From contig NC_135026.1 of assembly GCF_051020955.1 (NCBI RefSeq), positions 6,858,501-6,922,500 of the forward strand: a stretch of 64,000 bases of DNA, in the 5' to 3' direction. A program made the translations under genes and the position numbers. The notes beneath the pieces were generated by a model that was not told the origin of the DNA, searched no databases, and was given only the letters and a program-made list of their open reading frames with translations. Below are positions 49,048-61,712 of the stretch, piece after piece (positions within the stretch are counted from its first letter, which is position 1; the number at the start of each line of letters is the position of its first letter). Source of the stretch: Megalopta genalis. Taxonomy: Eukaryota; Arthropoda; Insecta; Hymenoptera; Halictidae.

Positions 49048-50600
49048 TTAGGTCATCAGTCTTTTGGTCTACAGTCTACCGGAATATAGTCATTTGGAGT
49101 CCAGTTTCCTGGATTTCAATTTTTGGGGTCCAGTCTTGGACTCCAGTCTTCTCGACTTCAGTCCTTGGACATCAGTTTTGTGTACGTCAGTCGTTGGACT
49201 CCAATCTTTTGGAGTCAATCATTACACTTCAGGGTTTTAGGCTCCAGTCTTATGAACTTCACTCTTTTGGACTTCAGTCTTTTGGACACCAGTTTTTATA
49301 CTTCAGACTTTTTGACTCGAGTCTGTAGTCTTCAATATTGGTTTTCAGTTTTAGACTCCAGTCTTCTGGATTTCAGTAATTGGACTTCAATCTCAGATTT
49401 CAGGCTTGGACTTCAGTCTTTTAGACTCCTGTCATCTGGACTTCAGTCTTTTGGATTCCAGTCATCGGACTTCGATCTTAAATTTCAGGCTAGGACTTCA
49501 GTCTTTTAAACTCCAGTCATCTGGTCTTCAGTCTTTTGGACACCAGTTTTTAGACTTCAGACTTTTTGACTCGAGTCTGTAGTCTTCAATATTGGTTTTC
49601 AGTTTTAGACTCCAGTCTTCTGGATTTCAGTCATTGGACTTCAATCTCAGATTTCAGGCTTGGACTTCAGTCTTTTAGACTCCAATCTTTTGGACTCCAG
49701 TCTTTAGACTTCAGTCTTTTGGATACCATTCTCTAGACTTCAGTCTTGGACTCCAGTCTTCCGAACTTCAATCATTGAACTTCAATCTTGGTCTCCAGTC
49801 TTCTGGATTCCAGTCATCAGACTTCAATCTTAGATTTCAGGCTAGGACTTCAGTCCTTTAAAATTCCAGTCATCGGGACTTCAGTCTTTTGGACACCATT
49901 TTTTAAACTTCAGTTTTGGACTCCAGTCTTTCAAACTTCAATCATTGAACATCAATCTTGGTCTCCAGTCTTCTGGATTCCAGTCGTCAGACTTCAATCT
50001 TAGATTTCAGGCTAGGACTTCAGTCCTTTAAAATTCCAGTCATCGGGACTTCAGTCTTTTGGACTCCAGTCTTTTGGACGCCATTTTTTAAACTTCAGTT
50101 TTGGACTCCAGTCTTTCAAACTTCAATCATTGAACTTCAGTCTTGGACTCCAATCTTCTAAACTTCAGTCTTCGAATCCAGAGTTCTGGACTTTAGTCTT
50201 TGACTCCAGTATTTTTGTCGTCAAACATTGGACTTTAGTCTTTTGGACTCGAGTCTTTACATTTTTGTCTTTTAGACACCAGTCTTTAGACTTCAGTCTT
50301 GGAGTCCAGTCTTCTGTACTTCAGTCGTTCGAGTACCAGTCATTGAACTTCACTTTTGGACTCCAGTCTTCTGAATTTCATTGAACTTCAGTCTTGGTCT
50401 TCTATTTTTGGACTCCAATCATCATCATTTCAATCTTTGCTAACTAGTCGATTTCTAACTAACTAGTCGTTCAGTCTCTGCCCCTGAGTCTTTCAGCATC
50501 AGCCTCTGAGACCCAGTCTGTTGCACTTCGGTCTCTTAGATACCGGTCTTCTTGGTCGTCAGTCTTCTAGATCTCAGTTTTGCAGACATACAGTTTTCGA
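49048..50600 (+). repeat. Degenerate 15-bp minisatellite, array 4, with 170-bp higher-order repeat
   Basis: A block opening GTCTCCAGTCTTCTGGATTC begins at 49791 and again at 49961, exactly 170 bp apart. Close relatives occur at about 46950. Confidence 0.88.
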
Positions 50601-50625
50601 ACTTCGCAATCCATCAACTTAAGGC

Positions 50626-50710
50626 CACATGACACGATTCGAGGGCAATTCGGAGGCCACGTGACATGATTTAAAGGCAATTCGGAGGCCACGTGACACG
50701 GTTCGAAGGT
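50626..50710 (+). repeat. 32-bp minisatellite with CACGTG motif
   Basis: About 2.7 units of CACGTGACACGATTCGAAGG followed by CAATTCGGAGGC. Single or partial units occur at 5510-5580 (reverse) and 35697-35745. Confidence 0.75.
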
Positions 50711-50864
50711 AACCTGACTTACACCTAAACAGGCCATTTCGTATCGTCTTCCGGGAACCCCGTCGCCTCTTAGCATCGACGTAGCAATGAACTACATAGA
50801 CGTAGGCCTAGCACAAAGAAATTCCCAGCAACCGGAAATTTGGCATTTCCGTGAGAAATTACTG
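50700..50864. mobile_element. MITE family E, right half
   Basis: Matches the right part of the element at 34858-35118 (GACGTAGCAATGAACTACAT region) and ends GAGAAATTACTG before TA. The left half seems replaced by a 32-bp minisatellite. Confidence 0.6.
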
Positions 50865-51579
50865 TACTTAGTTCTTGATCAGGTCAGTTATACAATACGC
50901 GAAACTAAAATTCCTCGTTTCAAGCTCATAGTTGTCGTTGCAGGCGTAGGTCCCCGTTTATCGGACCGATTCTCGCGCGTACGCCCGGCGAACGCTCGCA
51001 ATTATCGGAGCGACGCAATTGTGCGTCATTTAATCTCGCACTTTCTTCGCTCGTTTTTGAAATTATGTCAGTGATCGTAACCCGAATGCGTGCCCCACGG
51101 TTATTTCGCCGTATCTAGCTCGGTTTTTCCGTCGGGCCCGAAAGTTTTGATTCGAGCGCCGCCACTTTCTCTCGTTATCTTTGCTGATGCGGTCCCAGCG
51201 CAAGGACAAGTTGCGAGGGATCGCGCACAATTTCACCGTACTTTACGTTCCGCTCGTGTCATTCATATTCCGCTTTCTTCGCATTAAACGACGTGACTTT
51301 ATCCGATATTAAACGGGCTGAAAAACCGTTCGCGCTCGTGGGTTCCGCTCGCGATAAATACACACAATGCCGGCCGAAAGTCCCGTTCCCGCGTCTCGCT
51401 TCTGAAATCCCGGATTATTAACGAGGCCCCGCGATGACACCGGGTTTTTACCTTTGCAATTTAACGAGGTCAATGATCGCGTACTTTCGGCCGATCAGCG
51501 GAACGGCGACGTTTCTTCAATTAGTGAGCTCTATTATCACGTTCTCTCGACTAATGAGCGAGCGATCACGTTCTATCAA

Positions 51580-52510
51580 TTTACGTGGCGTCTGTATGCA
51601 GTTTGCAAGCTCAGTTTTGATTTCTTTGGGGTGTACAAATTCGGGGTTCTTGTTGAAAGGTGGACGAAAGTGCTCGCGGATATCTCGTCACGAAGGGTTT
51701 CCTACTTTTATCAAGAAAAATTCGCAAAGTTAGCCTAGGTATCGTCGTGTAGACTCCAGAATATTGAACGAGGCCAGTGTGATTAATTGTTTATGATAAT
51801 TACAATTTAGACTTTTGATTTATGACAAAATTTCTGAATATACTTCGAATCTGCACGAAAACGTACGCTGAAGTCTCATGTTAATAACTTTCGCAGTTTC
51901 GCGGTGAAAAATTCGCGAAGTCAGCCTAAGTGCTACACTGTAGACTCTGGAATATTGCAGAACACGATTGAAATGAATTGTTTATAACGACCATAATTTT
52001 GACTTTTTCTTCATGACAAAATTTCTAAATATACTTTGAATTTGTACGAAAACGTACACTGAAGTCTCATATTAATAATTTTCGTAGTTTCGCGGTGAAA
52101 AATTCGCGAAATCAGCCTAAGTGTCACATTGTAGACTTTAACCTCTAGACTAGTATAGAACATCATTGCAATTAATTGTTTATAACAGTCACAATTTTGA
52201 CTTTTTTCCATAACAAAATTTCTAAATATACTTCAAATCTATACGGAAACATTCACTGAAGTCTCATATTAATAGCTTGCTCAGTTTCGCGGTGAAAAAT
52301 TCGCGAAGTCAGCCCAAATATGACCCAGTAGACTCTAGTTTATTGCAGAAAACCATTGCAATTAATTGTTTATAGCACTCACAATCTCGACGTCCGTTTC
52401 ATGACAAAATTTCTAAATGAATCTCGAACCTGTACGAAAACATACGCTGAATTGTCGCGTTAAAAGCTTTTGCACTTTCGCGTGAAAAAAATCGCAAAGT
52501 CAGCCCAAGA
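51580..52510 (+). repeat. About 192-bp satellite, 4-5 units
   Basis: The marker GAAAAATTCGC recurs near 51717, 51907, 52098, 52294 and, in variant form, 52484. Each unit also carries TTAATTGTTTATAA-like and ACAAAATTTCTAAATATACT-like blocks. Confidence 0.85.
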
Positions 52511-53449
52511 CTGTGGGATCCCCTTCCCATCGTCTGCCCAAGTGAGTGGCACTCGGTTGCCAATTTCCGCGCGAAAAATCTCGAAAAAAAACGCGGCGAT
52601 GGTACAATCGGAGAAGTAGCGCCGGGTTGCAGTAGAACCGCAGTGCCGCATTTCGGGATGGCCCGATAGAACGCCGCTCACTGACGCGTTTCCGCGTGGC
52701 CCGCTCCTCGTACCTCGAATGAAATGGCCCGCGGGCGTTTTCGTAACCGGCTGCGTCTATTGTGCAAAAATCCGCCCGGGTTCTCTCGTGTTCGCGTTTT
52801 CTCCCGTTTCAAAACCGCCGCGGCCCGAGCAAAACGAGAAATTGCCCGAAACACGCGGCTCCCCCGCACGCCTTGCCCCGCGACTTATTTGAATTTTTAC
52901 GCAACGCTTTAATTACCGCCTCCGGAATGCTCTGCGCTGGAAGAACAATCCTTCTTGCGCCTTCCTGATTTCCGTGCCGACTTATCGCGCCGCTTCGATC
53001 GCCACGGGACCCCCTTCCGGTCGCGGGAACGCCATTACCTTCGGTCATTGTGTCCTCAACACCGGGAACCACTGTGCAATTAAAGTGGCTGGCTCTAATT
53101 AGTAGAGCGCGGGTCTTCTTTGTGCACTTGTGGAATTTGTTAAATTGTAAAACACGGGAACACTTTCGTGTCGAGTCAACAATGCTGATTTGTTACGATC
53201 GGAAGGAGTTATTCAGCCGGGATGACAGATTCGTTCTGGTCTCTGCGAAATCGTTCGATCAACGTGGAAATTTCAATGAAGTTTCACAGAGGCTGGCAAT
53301 TATTTATGCAAGATTTTACATCTTATTTACGCCCATGTATTTTCGAATTAATACACTGTTTATATTGTATTCTGTAATCTGGAGGATATTTTTGCCTGTT
53401 TAATTAATATATAATAATAATAATAATAATAATAATTGTTGTTATATTT

Positions 53450-53620
53450 GATGAAATTTGAATATGTTGTAGAGCTGGAAATTTTAAGCAATTTTTTCCT
53501 TTGTACAAATTGTCGTTTCCCTTTAGTTTCTGAGATATTCGCGAAAAACTGTAGACCTAACCTATACCTAATTCAGAACTAACACAGACCTAACCTAGAC
53601 CTGACTTTATAACGTTCAGG
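53450..53620 (-). repeat. Inverted unit of the 135-bp satellite
   Basis: The reverse complement shows TCTACAGTTTTTCGCGAATA, TCTCAGAAACTAAAG and GGTTAGGTCTACAG in the same order as the direct array 300 bp away. Confidence 0.75.
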
Positions 53621-53899
53621 ATATTTCAGAGAACTTTCTGGAGAATTATAAATTTGCAGACGTTATGGGAGGTTTGTGAATTTCTTACATTTATTGCAAA
53701 AATTAATAGATCATATACAAAACAGTAAAAATATTTGTATAAATTCACGAGATGTAGTTGCATTATTTTTATAACTTAATAAAATAATTAAAAAGAGGAC
53801 GGAATGTGGACGTAGCTTCTGCATCTTGCAATTGACGCAGACAATTATTATGCATCAAAATTTGTAATCTAGTTGTAAGTATAGGTTAAGCCTGGATTA

Positions 53900-54640
53900 G
53901 CCTTGAGTGTTGCAACTATAGTTCTAGGTTGGGTATAAGTTAGGTATTGTTAGGTCTAGATTAGGTCTAGATTAGATCCTTACAGTTTTTCACCGATATC
54001 TCGGAAACGAAAGCAGAGCGACATTTCTTACACAGAAAGAAGTTGTTTAAAATGTCAAGTACTGCATCATACATGAACGTTTGAGTTAATTCTCGGTTAG
54101 GTCTAGGTTAGGTCTACACTTTATCACAAATATCTCGGAAACCAAAGCAAAACGACATTTCTTACAAAGGAAAAAGTTGCACAAAATGTGACGCTCTATA
54201 TCATACGTAAATTTGTAAATTTATTTCTGAGTTAGGTCTAGGTTAGGTCCACAGTATTTCGCAAATATCTCGGAAACCAATGCGAATCGACATTTTCTGC
54301 AAAGGAAAAAGTTGCTTAAAATGTCAAGCTCTACATCATACGTAAATTTGTGAACTTATTTCTGAGTTAGGTCTAGGTTAGGTTCACAGTTTTTTGCAAA
54401 TATCTGGGAAACTAAAGCAAGTCAACAGTTTTTACAAAGGAAAAGATTACTCAAAATGTGAAACTCTATATCATACGCAAATTTGTGAATTTATTTCCGA
54501 GTTAGTCTAGGTTAGGTCCACCGTTCTTCGCGAATATCTCGGAAACCAAAGCGAATCAACATTTTCTGCAAAGGAAAAAAATGGTTAAGAATGTTAAGCT
54601 GCACAGTCCTATGAAGTTTCATTGAAATCGATGAGGAATA
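53900..54640 (+). repeat. About 135-bp satellite, 5 units
   Basis: ATATCTCGGAAACCAAAGC recurs at 53996, 54130, 54265, 54400 and 54534. Each unit also carries TTAGGTCTAGGTTAGGTC. Confidence 0.9.
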
Positions 54641-55254
54641 ATTTATCACGGAGCCGTTACCCCGGGGTCCCGTATTATCAATGGGATTAACGAGGAAGGC
54701 TCGAGGATCCGAGAGGCGACAACGTGATTATCCGTCGCGATAGCCGCGAAAGAGGTCTCGACCGAAGACGGTCCGCGTTGAAACGACCTTATTACGATGG
54801 AAGCTCGGTTTCCGGCGCGGTGCTTGCCCGGCAATAACGCGGCCTCTCATCGACCGGATCGTTGCCGGCAATTTACTGCATTTTCACCGGGCTGCATCCG
54901 CGACCATAAACGCAGGAATTACCGGGACCGATAATAATTGCATTCCGGACGGGGCCCGATGCGCCGCCTCGCGAGGAGTACTTCGTGATTTATGTCGATA
55001 ACGCGACGCGGGAAAAAAACGCGAAAACGAATGCATATACATACATGGATGTGCCCGCGGGTTCGCGTGTGCACTCGTTCGATTTCTTTGTCCCAGTTTC
55101 GGCGCCTTATCAGACCCTCGTCTGCTGTCGCACGTGTGTGACTTCGCTCCAAATAAATGCTACCTGCCTTCCCCGAGTCATTGTTTCTACGTTTTCGCAA
55201 AGCGAACTTACAACGTTTCAACATTTAGCTAATTAGTTATTTACCTAGTATCGT

Positions 55255-55690
55255 TAGTTACGCTATTTTCGTTGTTTTCGTTGTTTTCGTTAGTTTCGTT
55301 ATATTTGTTATTTTCGTTGTTTTCGTCATCTTCGTTAGTTTTGTTATTTTTATTAGTTTCATTATTTTCGCTATTTTCGTTGTGTTTTCGTTACTTCCAT
55401 TATTTCGGCTATTTTTGTTGTTTTCGTTATCTTCGTTAGTTTTATTATTTTCTTTAGTTTCATTATTTTCGTTAGTTTCGTTGTTTTCGTTATTTTCGTT
55501 ATCTTCGTTAGTTTTATTATTTTCTTTAGTTTCGTTGTTTTCGTTATCTTCGTTAGTTTTATTATTTTCTTTAGTTTCATTATTTTCGTTATTTTCGTTA
55601 GTTTTATTATCTTCGGTATTTTCATTATTTTCGTTAGTTTCATTATCTTCGGTATTTTCATTATTTTCGTTACTTTCATTATGTTCGTTA
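55255..55690 (+). repeat. TTTTCGTTA-type minisatellite
   Basis: 9-12-bp TTTTCGTTAG / TTTTCGTTAT / TCTTCGTTAG units. On the minus strand it reads as an Asn/Glu/Thr-rich frame of up to 168 codons, but three frames of that strand are open, as expected for a low-complexity array rather than a gene. Confidence 0.85.
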
Positions 55691-56369
55691 TTTAATTGCA
55701 GTATCATGTCTTCATAATTACACACTTGCAATGGAAAGTTGCAAAAAGTTGCAGAGAAATGCAAAGCGTATCAGCCACATTGAAATTTACGATTACACCG
55801 GTCGATAGCAACCAGAGCACAATGCGATACTAATTGCTACATCTTGTGTATCACAGTACCCGCGGCGTGTCGGTGCAACAGAGTGATGCACCAACACGTT
55901 TTGCCAGCGCGGTGGCCCGGTGTGTTCGGTACTCGATAAAACTAAGCGGAACGCAACCGAGCAGAAACTGCACGCTGTCGCTGCGATTCCGCAGTTCTCG
56001 CCGCAATCTGAAATGCTTTAGCCGTCTCGCGGCGGTAGAAAAACACGGTCGAATAATAATAACGATAAGCCGCAATCTGGTTGCATTTACTTGGGGCAGA
56101 TCGGCCCGTAAACGAACGCCGGCTAGGCGTAAAGTATGCAAAAGGTTGATGCACACACTAATAAAACTTTCTCCCGAACGCCGGCAATAGATTGGGAAAT
56201 TGACCCGCATCACGCGTGGCTGGAATCACGTTTTTCTCTTTCTGGCCAAAATTCGTCCGCGTCATTTTATGGTTTTCGGCTGCGAAACGACAAAAACAAA
56301 TTTCTTGGAATTTTTTAAAATTCGAAATTTATGGAAAAATAAACACCCATACCATTTTTGTTAACGGAC

Positions 56370-56560
56370 CATTGGAACCTATGCTATTGCAGAACGCCAG
56401 TGAGATTAATGGTTTACAAGAAGCACAATCTTGATTTTTAATTTATTAAAAATTTAGTAAAATTTTTTAGAACCATATAAAACCTATATGTAATACATAC
56501 GCCAAAGTTTACATGAAAAGCTTTTGTAGTTTTCTAGCATTGAGGTCGCAAAATTCAATG
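56370..56560 (+). repeat. Single diverged unit of the 192-bp satellite
   Basis: Shares the order TATTGCAGAA, GATTAATGGTTTA, ACATACGCCAAAG and GAAAAGCTTTTG with the array at 51.6-52.5 kb. Confidence 0.6.
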
Positions 56561-56589
56561 CATATATTAAGTGTAATAATTTATAAATA

Positions 56590-56745
56590 ATAAAAATTTA
56601 TATCTATTATATATGTTAATTATGTATATATCATATATATTAATTTTATATGTATCATACATATTAATTTTATATGTATTATACATATTAATTTTGTATA
56701 TATTATATATGTTAATTTTGTATATATCATGTATATTATTATAAT
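56590..56745 (+). repeat. AT-rich tandem repeat, about 28-36 bp
   Basis: TATTAATTTTATATGTAT recurs about five times. Confidence 0.75.
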
Positions 56746-57528
56746 AAATATTATATAAGTGCAATGATTTTAATTTCTCTGTTTTACAAACCTTTTCTAT
56801 TTTATATATTGGGATTTTCGTAATCAATTGAAGCGTGCAGAAATTTATTAAAAAAAGTGAAACTACGAAAATTTAATCTCGACCACGAAAAACGGGTTTC
56901 CAGCCCGCCGTGTTTACGTTGCTTGGCCCGCGGTCGCGATGATACCAGACGGAAGATTTCACCTTTCAGAGAAATAGAAATGCCATTCCATCAGCATTCC
57001 TTCACGCGAACGCGTTCATCAAATAGCTCGTATCTCTTATCCAGTTCTCGCTATTTCAGATCTGAACGGGTCTCGCTGCAACGATCCATGTAAAAAGCAG
57101 GCACTGAACATTCGTGTTCTCACTTTCAATTATCAGCACTAAATCGCATCTTCCTAGTCAGATAGAGCCCATCATCGTTAAAATCAATCAGTAAAACATA
57201 GACCATCAATTAAAGTCTAAATCATCGTGAAATCTCAGATCATCGTGCACCGTAAAAATTTCTTGCGTCAATCGCTAAGAGTCAACGACCACTTTATCCG
57301 CCTCCATCGTAAGATACTTCGCAGTCACGTGACTGTTGAATTATTCTGACACAGTATTTTAATAACTTTGCATAATGAGCTGCGAGAACATTGCAATGTC
57401 ACGCCTCCTGCGACATTCGGGCCGCATTTTTATTGTGTCATTAAAAGGAATAAAACTGCTGCACATGCAACAATAATTTCCCTGAGGCGGTTCACTGGAA
57501 CATAATATATAAAATATCGCGAACTATA

Positions 57529-58084
57529 CAAAGTGTACCGATACTGGTGTTACGAACCGAAAGAAACGATTCCTGAGGCGATTTGAAGAAACTTTTTCCT
57601 TTGCGAAAATGTTCTCCGAGGTACCGTTAACTAGTTATTAACGAAAAACACGGACCAATTAGACAGCGCGTACGGCTGGCGCTCCGCCCTCGCGACCAAT
57701 GCACGCGTCAGCCGTCTCATGGCAGTGGAAGTGGCCGCAAGGGTGGCGCATCAGCCGTCTTGCGGCAGTAGAAGTGGCTGCGAGGGCGGTGCGTCAGCCG
57801 TCACGTGGCAGTGGAAGAGGCCGCGAGGGCGGAGCGTCAGCCGTCACGTGGCAGTGGAAGAGGCCGCGAGGGCGGAGCGTCAGCCGTCACGCGGTAGTGG
57901 AGGTGGCCGCGAGGGCGGAGCCTCCAGCCGTACGCGCTCCGCGATTGATCCACGTTTTTCTTTAATAACTCGTTAACGGATCCTCGGAGAACATTTTCGC
58001 AAAGGAAAAAGTGTCTCCAAATCGCCCGAGGAATCACGTCGTCACGTTTATTTTCGGAAGTAACGTGAATTGTAAGACACCTCG
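57529..58084. mobile_element. MITE family C copy with an internal 43-bp minisatellite
   Basis: TA flanks at 57527-57528 and 58085-58086. The arms are as in the other copies, but the GC-rich core is expanded by five tandem 43-bp units. Confidence 0.8.
57710..57924 (+). repeat. 43-bp GC-rich minisatellite, 5 units, inside a MITE
   Basis: Units start at 57710, 57753, 57796, 57839 and 57882, each opening AGCCGTC and containing GTGGCCGCGAGGGCGG or close variants. Confidence 0.9.
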
Positions 58085-58724
58085 TAGGATTAAACTACTA
58101 CAGTTTACATAGTACAGTTCACCTACTACGGTTCACCTCTTTCGGTTCACTGACTACGGTTCACCGATCACAGTTCACCGAGTACACGTGCTCCGGGAAG
58201 AGATTATTTTTAGGTCGACCACATCCAGCCTCCCTTTGACCGGTCGACCGAACAGCCTGCCGCACGGATTCGGGCGCAGCTTAATTAGCGCACGGTGTTA
58301 TGCAGCGATTATATGTCAGGCGTATTAATATCGTTAGACGCGCCATTAAGATCGATTAACATTACGTCGCGTCGCCGAGCGTTCTTAATTACGTGCTTCG
58401 AATTCCGATCGACGGTTGCTTTACGAGCCGGCTCCGACCGTTGTCTAATCGATTCGCCGTGACCGATGCTCCTTCCTTCTACCGCGGGATGGTAATTGAA
58501 ACGATCTCTCGACCGTTCTACGCCACGCAATTACCGTTTTTGCTTGGCAAGCAGCGGAGAAGCGTTCGCCACCATGCGTGTTTCCCGGTTGAATCGCGGC
58601 TCGTCCCGCACCGGTATTTCCCGGACTTTCATCTCGCGGATCTCCGTCGGAATATTCGTCGATGTGGTCCGTAACTGTTGGAAAATGTGTGTCGTGATCC
58701 GGTGTCTTGAACTTTCGTGTTATT

Positions 58725-59155
58725 TTTTTTGATTCAGTAAAAACAAAATCGCGGTGGAAACATTAAACTGTTGATTCTCGACGCGAGATCGTTACAGAAC
58801 ATCGACGCAATTAATTGCTCGTTATAAGCTCGTTGTTGATCTCTCCTCGACACGAAAATTTCTACGCGTACTCGAGACCCGCACGAACACATTTGCGGAG
58901 TGTAGCGACCGAAACGGTTCTGGTTATCTGATAAAAAAAAAAATGAAAAGTCTGCCAAAGGTATCTTCGTTACAACGAAGTGGTAACAAAGCCTCGATGA
59001 CTATGGCGGCTCATAACGATCACATTTTTCATTTCGGCTTCGCTCAAAAATTCCTGACTGTGCTGAATACCCGCGCGAAAATAAACAGCGCGGTTTGGAA
59101 CGAAAAGCTTCGACGGTTCTCGAGCGAAAAAATCACAGAGTTCGCCTAAAATACT
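58725..59155 (+). repeat. Two diverged units of the 192-bp satellite
   Basis: Block order (CAGAACATCGACGCAATTAA, CGAAAATTTC, GAGCGAAAAAATCACAGAG, TTCGCCTAA) matches the 51.6-52.5 kb array, with many substitutions. Confidence 0.55.
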
Positions 59156-59556
59156 CCTTCGCCTTTGGATTATAACAAAACTCTAACACTGTTCTCTGTT
59201 CTTTGTCAATATTTAGTCAGTCAGGGAATTTAAATTCTCAAGATTTACGTTTATTTTATAACGTTTATTTTATTTTATAATAAATTTTATATAAAAATAT
59301 TTTATAAAAAATATATATAATATATTTAATAAAAAATATTTTATATAAGAAAAAGAATTGTTCTAATTTCTTCTAATTTAAATTTATGTTGCTTCCTCTT
59401 TTTATTGACGTTTCATTGGGATGATGTTAATTTAGAATTTTGTATAATAAATAAGATCAATATATTAGGTACTTTATTAATTTATTTTATTATAATTTAT
59501 TTTTATTATAATCTGTTTCAATTTATTTTTAATTTATTTCATAGTGATTCCTTTTT

Positions 59557-60196
59557 CTAAAGAATCGGCCGAAACGCGATACGGCCAATGCAAGGCGCAG
59601 TCTCTTTATGGAAAAAAATACTAAAAAAGTGCATAAAGAAGAAGACCACCTTAAGGTGTCGCATCGCTCTCACGGGAGACCTTCGTAAGGTCGTGCACGT
59701 CGTCTGGGGCGAACGAACGATCTCGCGGAAGTTGGTGGTAGGCCGTTCTGTAGCAAAGAACGACGATGATGACGGCGACGGCGACGACCTTGCCTGGCCG
59801 CGACTCAAGAAACGTCCGACCGCCTCGAGCATTTCCTTCCTGCGGCGAAATAAAACTGCGCGGAGCAAACGTGAAAGCCGGTCACGCCGCGTTGGCCATG
59901 GAGTACGAACACTCTCTAATGAGCCTCTGTTACGGCTACCAGTTCCTCGCTCATTTTCGTTCCACGGCCGATTCATTACCCCCGGCCGCGGCGGGCCCCG
60001 GGACACGCGCGGACCGAGGTCCCGTTTCAATCCATTCCCCGATTCGGACGGGACCGGGAATCCTCTCTCTTTCCGCGAAATTCCGCGGGAACCGCCGCGA
60101 TTCCGCGCGGACCGTGAAAGACGACTGTGCGTTTCGGCGCCGTTGCGGTCGTCCTTGTCGCTGGCGCCAGCAATCCTCGACTCCTTAAAGGAATAA
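59557..60196. other. GC-rich block with overlapping open frames, no gene recognised
   Basis: Frames of 202 and 140 codons (plus) and 157 codons (minus) overlap. None has a domain or low-complexity pattern I recognise, and simultaneous opening in several frames points to base composition. A regulatory or CpG-island role is possible. Confidence 0.35.
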
Positions 60197-60304
60197 TGAA
60201 ATTTTCGGGATCGTACGTCAGCGGTACGGTTTCTTAAATAGCTAGATGAAATTTCTCAACGAATTTCCGAGTTGTTGATGTTGATATTTATTGCGAAAAC
60301 CATT

Positions 60305-60870
60305 TGTTAAATTATTATACAGAAGATTTTAGATTATTATACAGGAGACTTTAGATTATTATAGAGGAGATTTTAGATTATTATACAGAAGATTTGAAAT
60401 TATTATACAGGGGACTTTAGATTATTATACAGGAGATTTTAGATTATTATACAGGAGATTTTAAATCATTATACAGAAGATTTGAAATTATTATACAGAA
60501 CATTTTAGATCATTATACAGAAGATTTGAAATTATTATACAGAAGATTTCAGATCATTATACAGAAGATTTGAAATTATTATACAGGGGATTTTAGATTA
60601 TTATGCAGAAGATTTGAAATTATTATACAGAACATTTTAGATCATTATGCAGAACATTTGAAATTATTATACAGAAGATTTTAAATCATTATACGGGAGA
60701 TTTTAGATCATTATGCAGAACATTTGAAATTATTATACAGAAGATTTCAGATTATTATATAGAAGATTTTAAATCATTATACGCGCGGGAGATTTTAGAT
60801 CATTATACAGAACATTTTAGATCATTATACAGAAGATTTTAAATTATTATACAGAAGATTTTAAATTACT
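60305..60870 (+). repeat. 24-bp minisatellite
   Basis: Units of AGATTATTATACAGAAGATT plus TTAG/TGAA-type variants repeat about 23 times. Confidence 0.9.
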
Positions 60871-61349
60871 GGATGTTGCAATAAGTAATAAACTGCTACG
60901 ACGAAACATAAATTAATTTAAGAAGATAATAATTAATTAGAAGATAATAATATTTATAATATATTTATAATATAATATATTTCATTATATTTATAATATA
61001 ATGAAATTCAGCGACTACAAAATCATAAGAGTAACGATTTCCATAAAAAAAGTTCTGAAGTTATTTCTTTTTGTACCGATATGTTATCAACGCGAATGTC
61101 AACTTTTTGCAGTCTGATGGCCAGGTTGAGGAAGGTGAACAGACGTTGTCTTTTACAACGTTTTAAAAATACAGTTGTTCTTTTGCATATTTAGCATACT
61201 GCATACGGTTTGCATAAGCGTATGTTCCTTCAATAATTCATGTTTCTGCGCGTATCTGTAGATCTCGCGTGCATGCATATTTGGCTGATGGTCATCCTTC
61301 AAATATGACGAGAAACATGTCGTAGCTAAATTTATTTGTGTAAGGAAAA

Positions 61350-61712
61350 ATAATAGTAAATATAATAGTGAATATAATAGTGAATATAATATTAAATATG
61401 ATAGTAAATATAATAGTAAATATAATACGGAATATAATAGTGAATATAACAGCTAATCAACAGTAAACATAATAGTAAATATAATAGTGAATATAATGTT
61501 AGCTACAATAGTAAATATAATAATGAATATAATATTAAATATAATAGTATATATAATAGTCAATATAATAGTCAATATAACAGTAAATATAATAATGAAT
61601 ATAATAGTCAATATAACAGTAAACATAATAGTAGATATAATAGTAAAGATAATAGTGAATATAATATTAGATGTAATAGTAAATATAATAATGAATATAA
61701 TAGTAGATATAA
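61350..61712 (+). repeat. 12-bp minisatellite TAATAGTAAATA
   Basis: Alternating AATATAATAGTG / AATATAATAGTA units, about 30 copies. Confidence 0.9.

Noticed and set aside
46946..50384. Several frames with Leu-Gln-Ser-Phe-Gly or Phe-Ser-Leu-Leu-Asp repeats, first thought to be a repeat protein
   Set aside because: The 15-bp unit keeps frames open by length alone; units drift freely, including length changes, without codon-level constraint.
53940..54520. TTAGGT-like words as telomeric repeats
   Set aside because: They recur once or twice per 135-bp unit, not as a TTAGG array.
55258..55764. An Asn/Glu-rich 168-codon minus-strand frame
   Set aside because: It comes from a 9-12-bp TTTTCGTTA-type array with three open frames; it lies inside an intron.
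59557..60196. A possible 202-codon protein
   Set aside because: Overlapping frames of similar length on both strands and no recognisable domain; base composition explains it.
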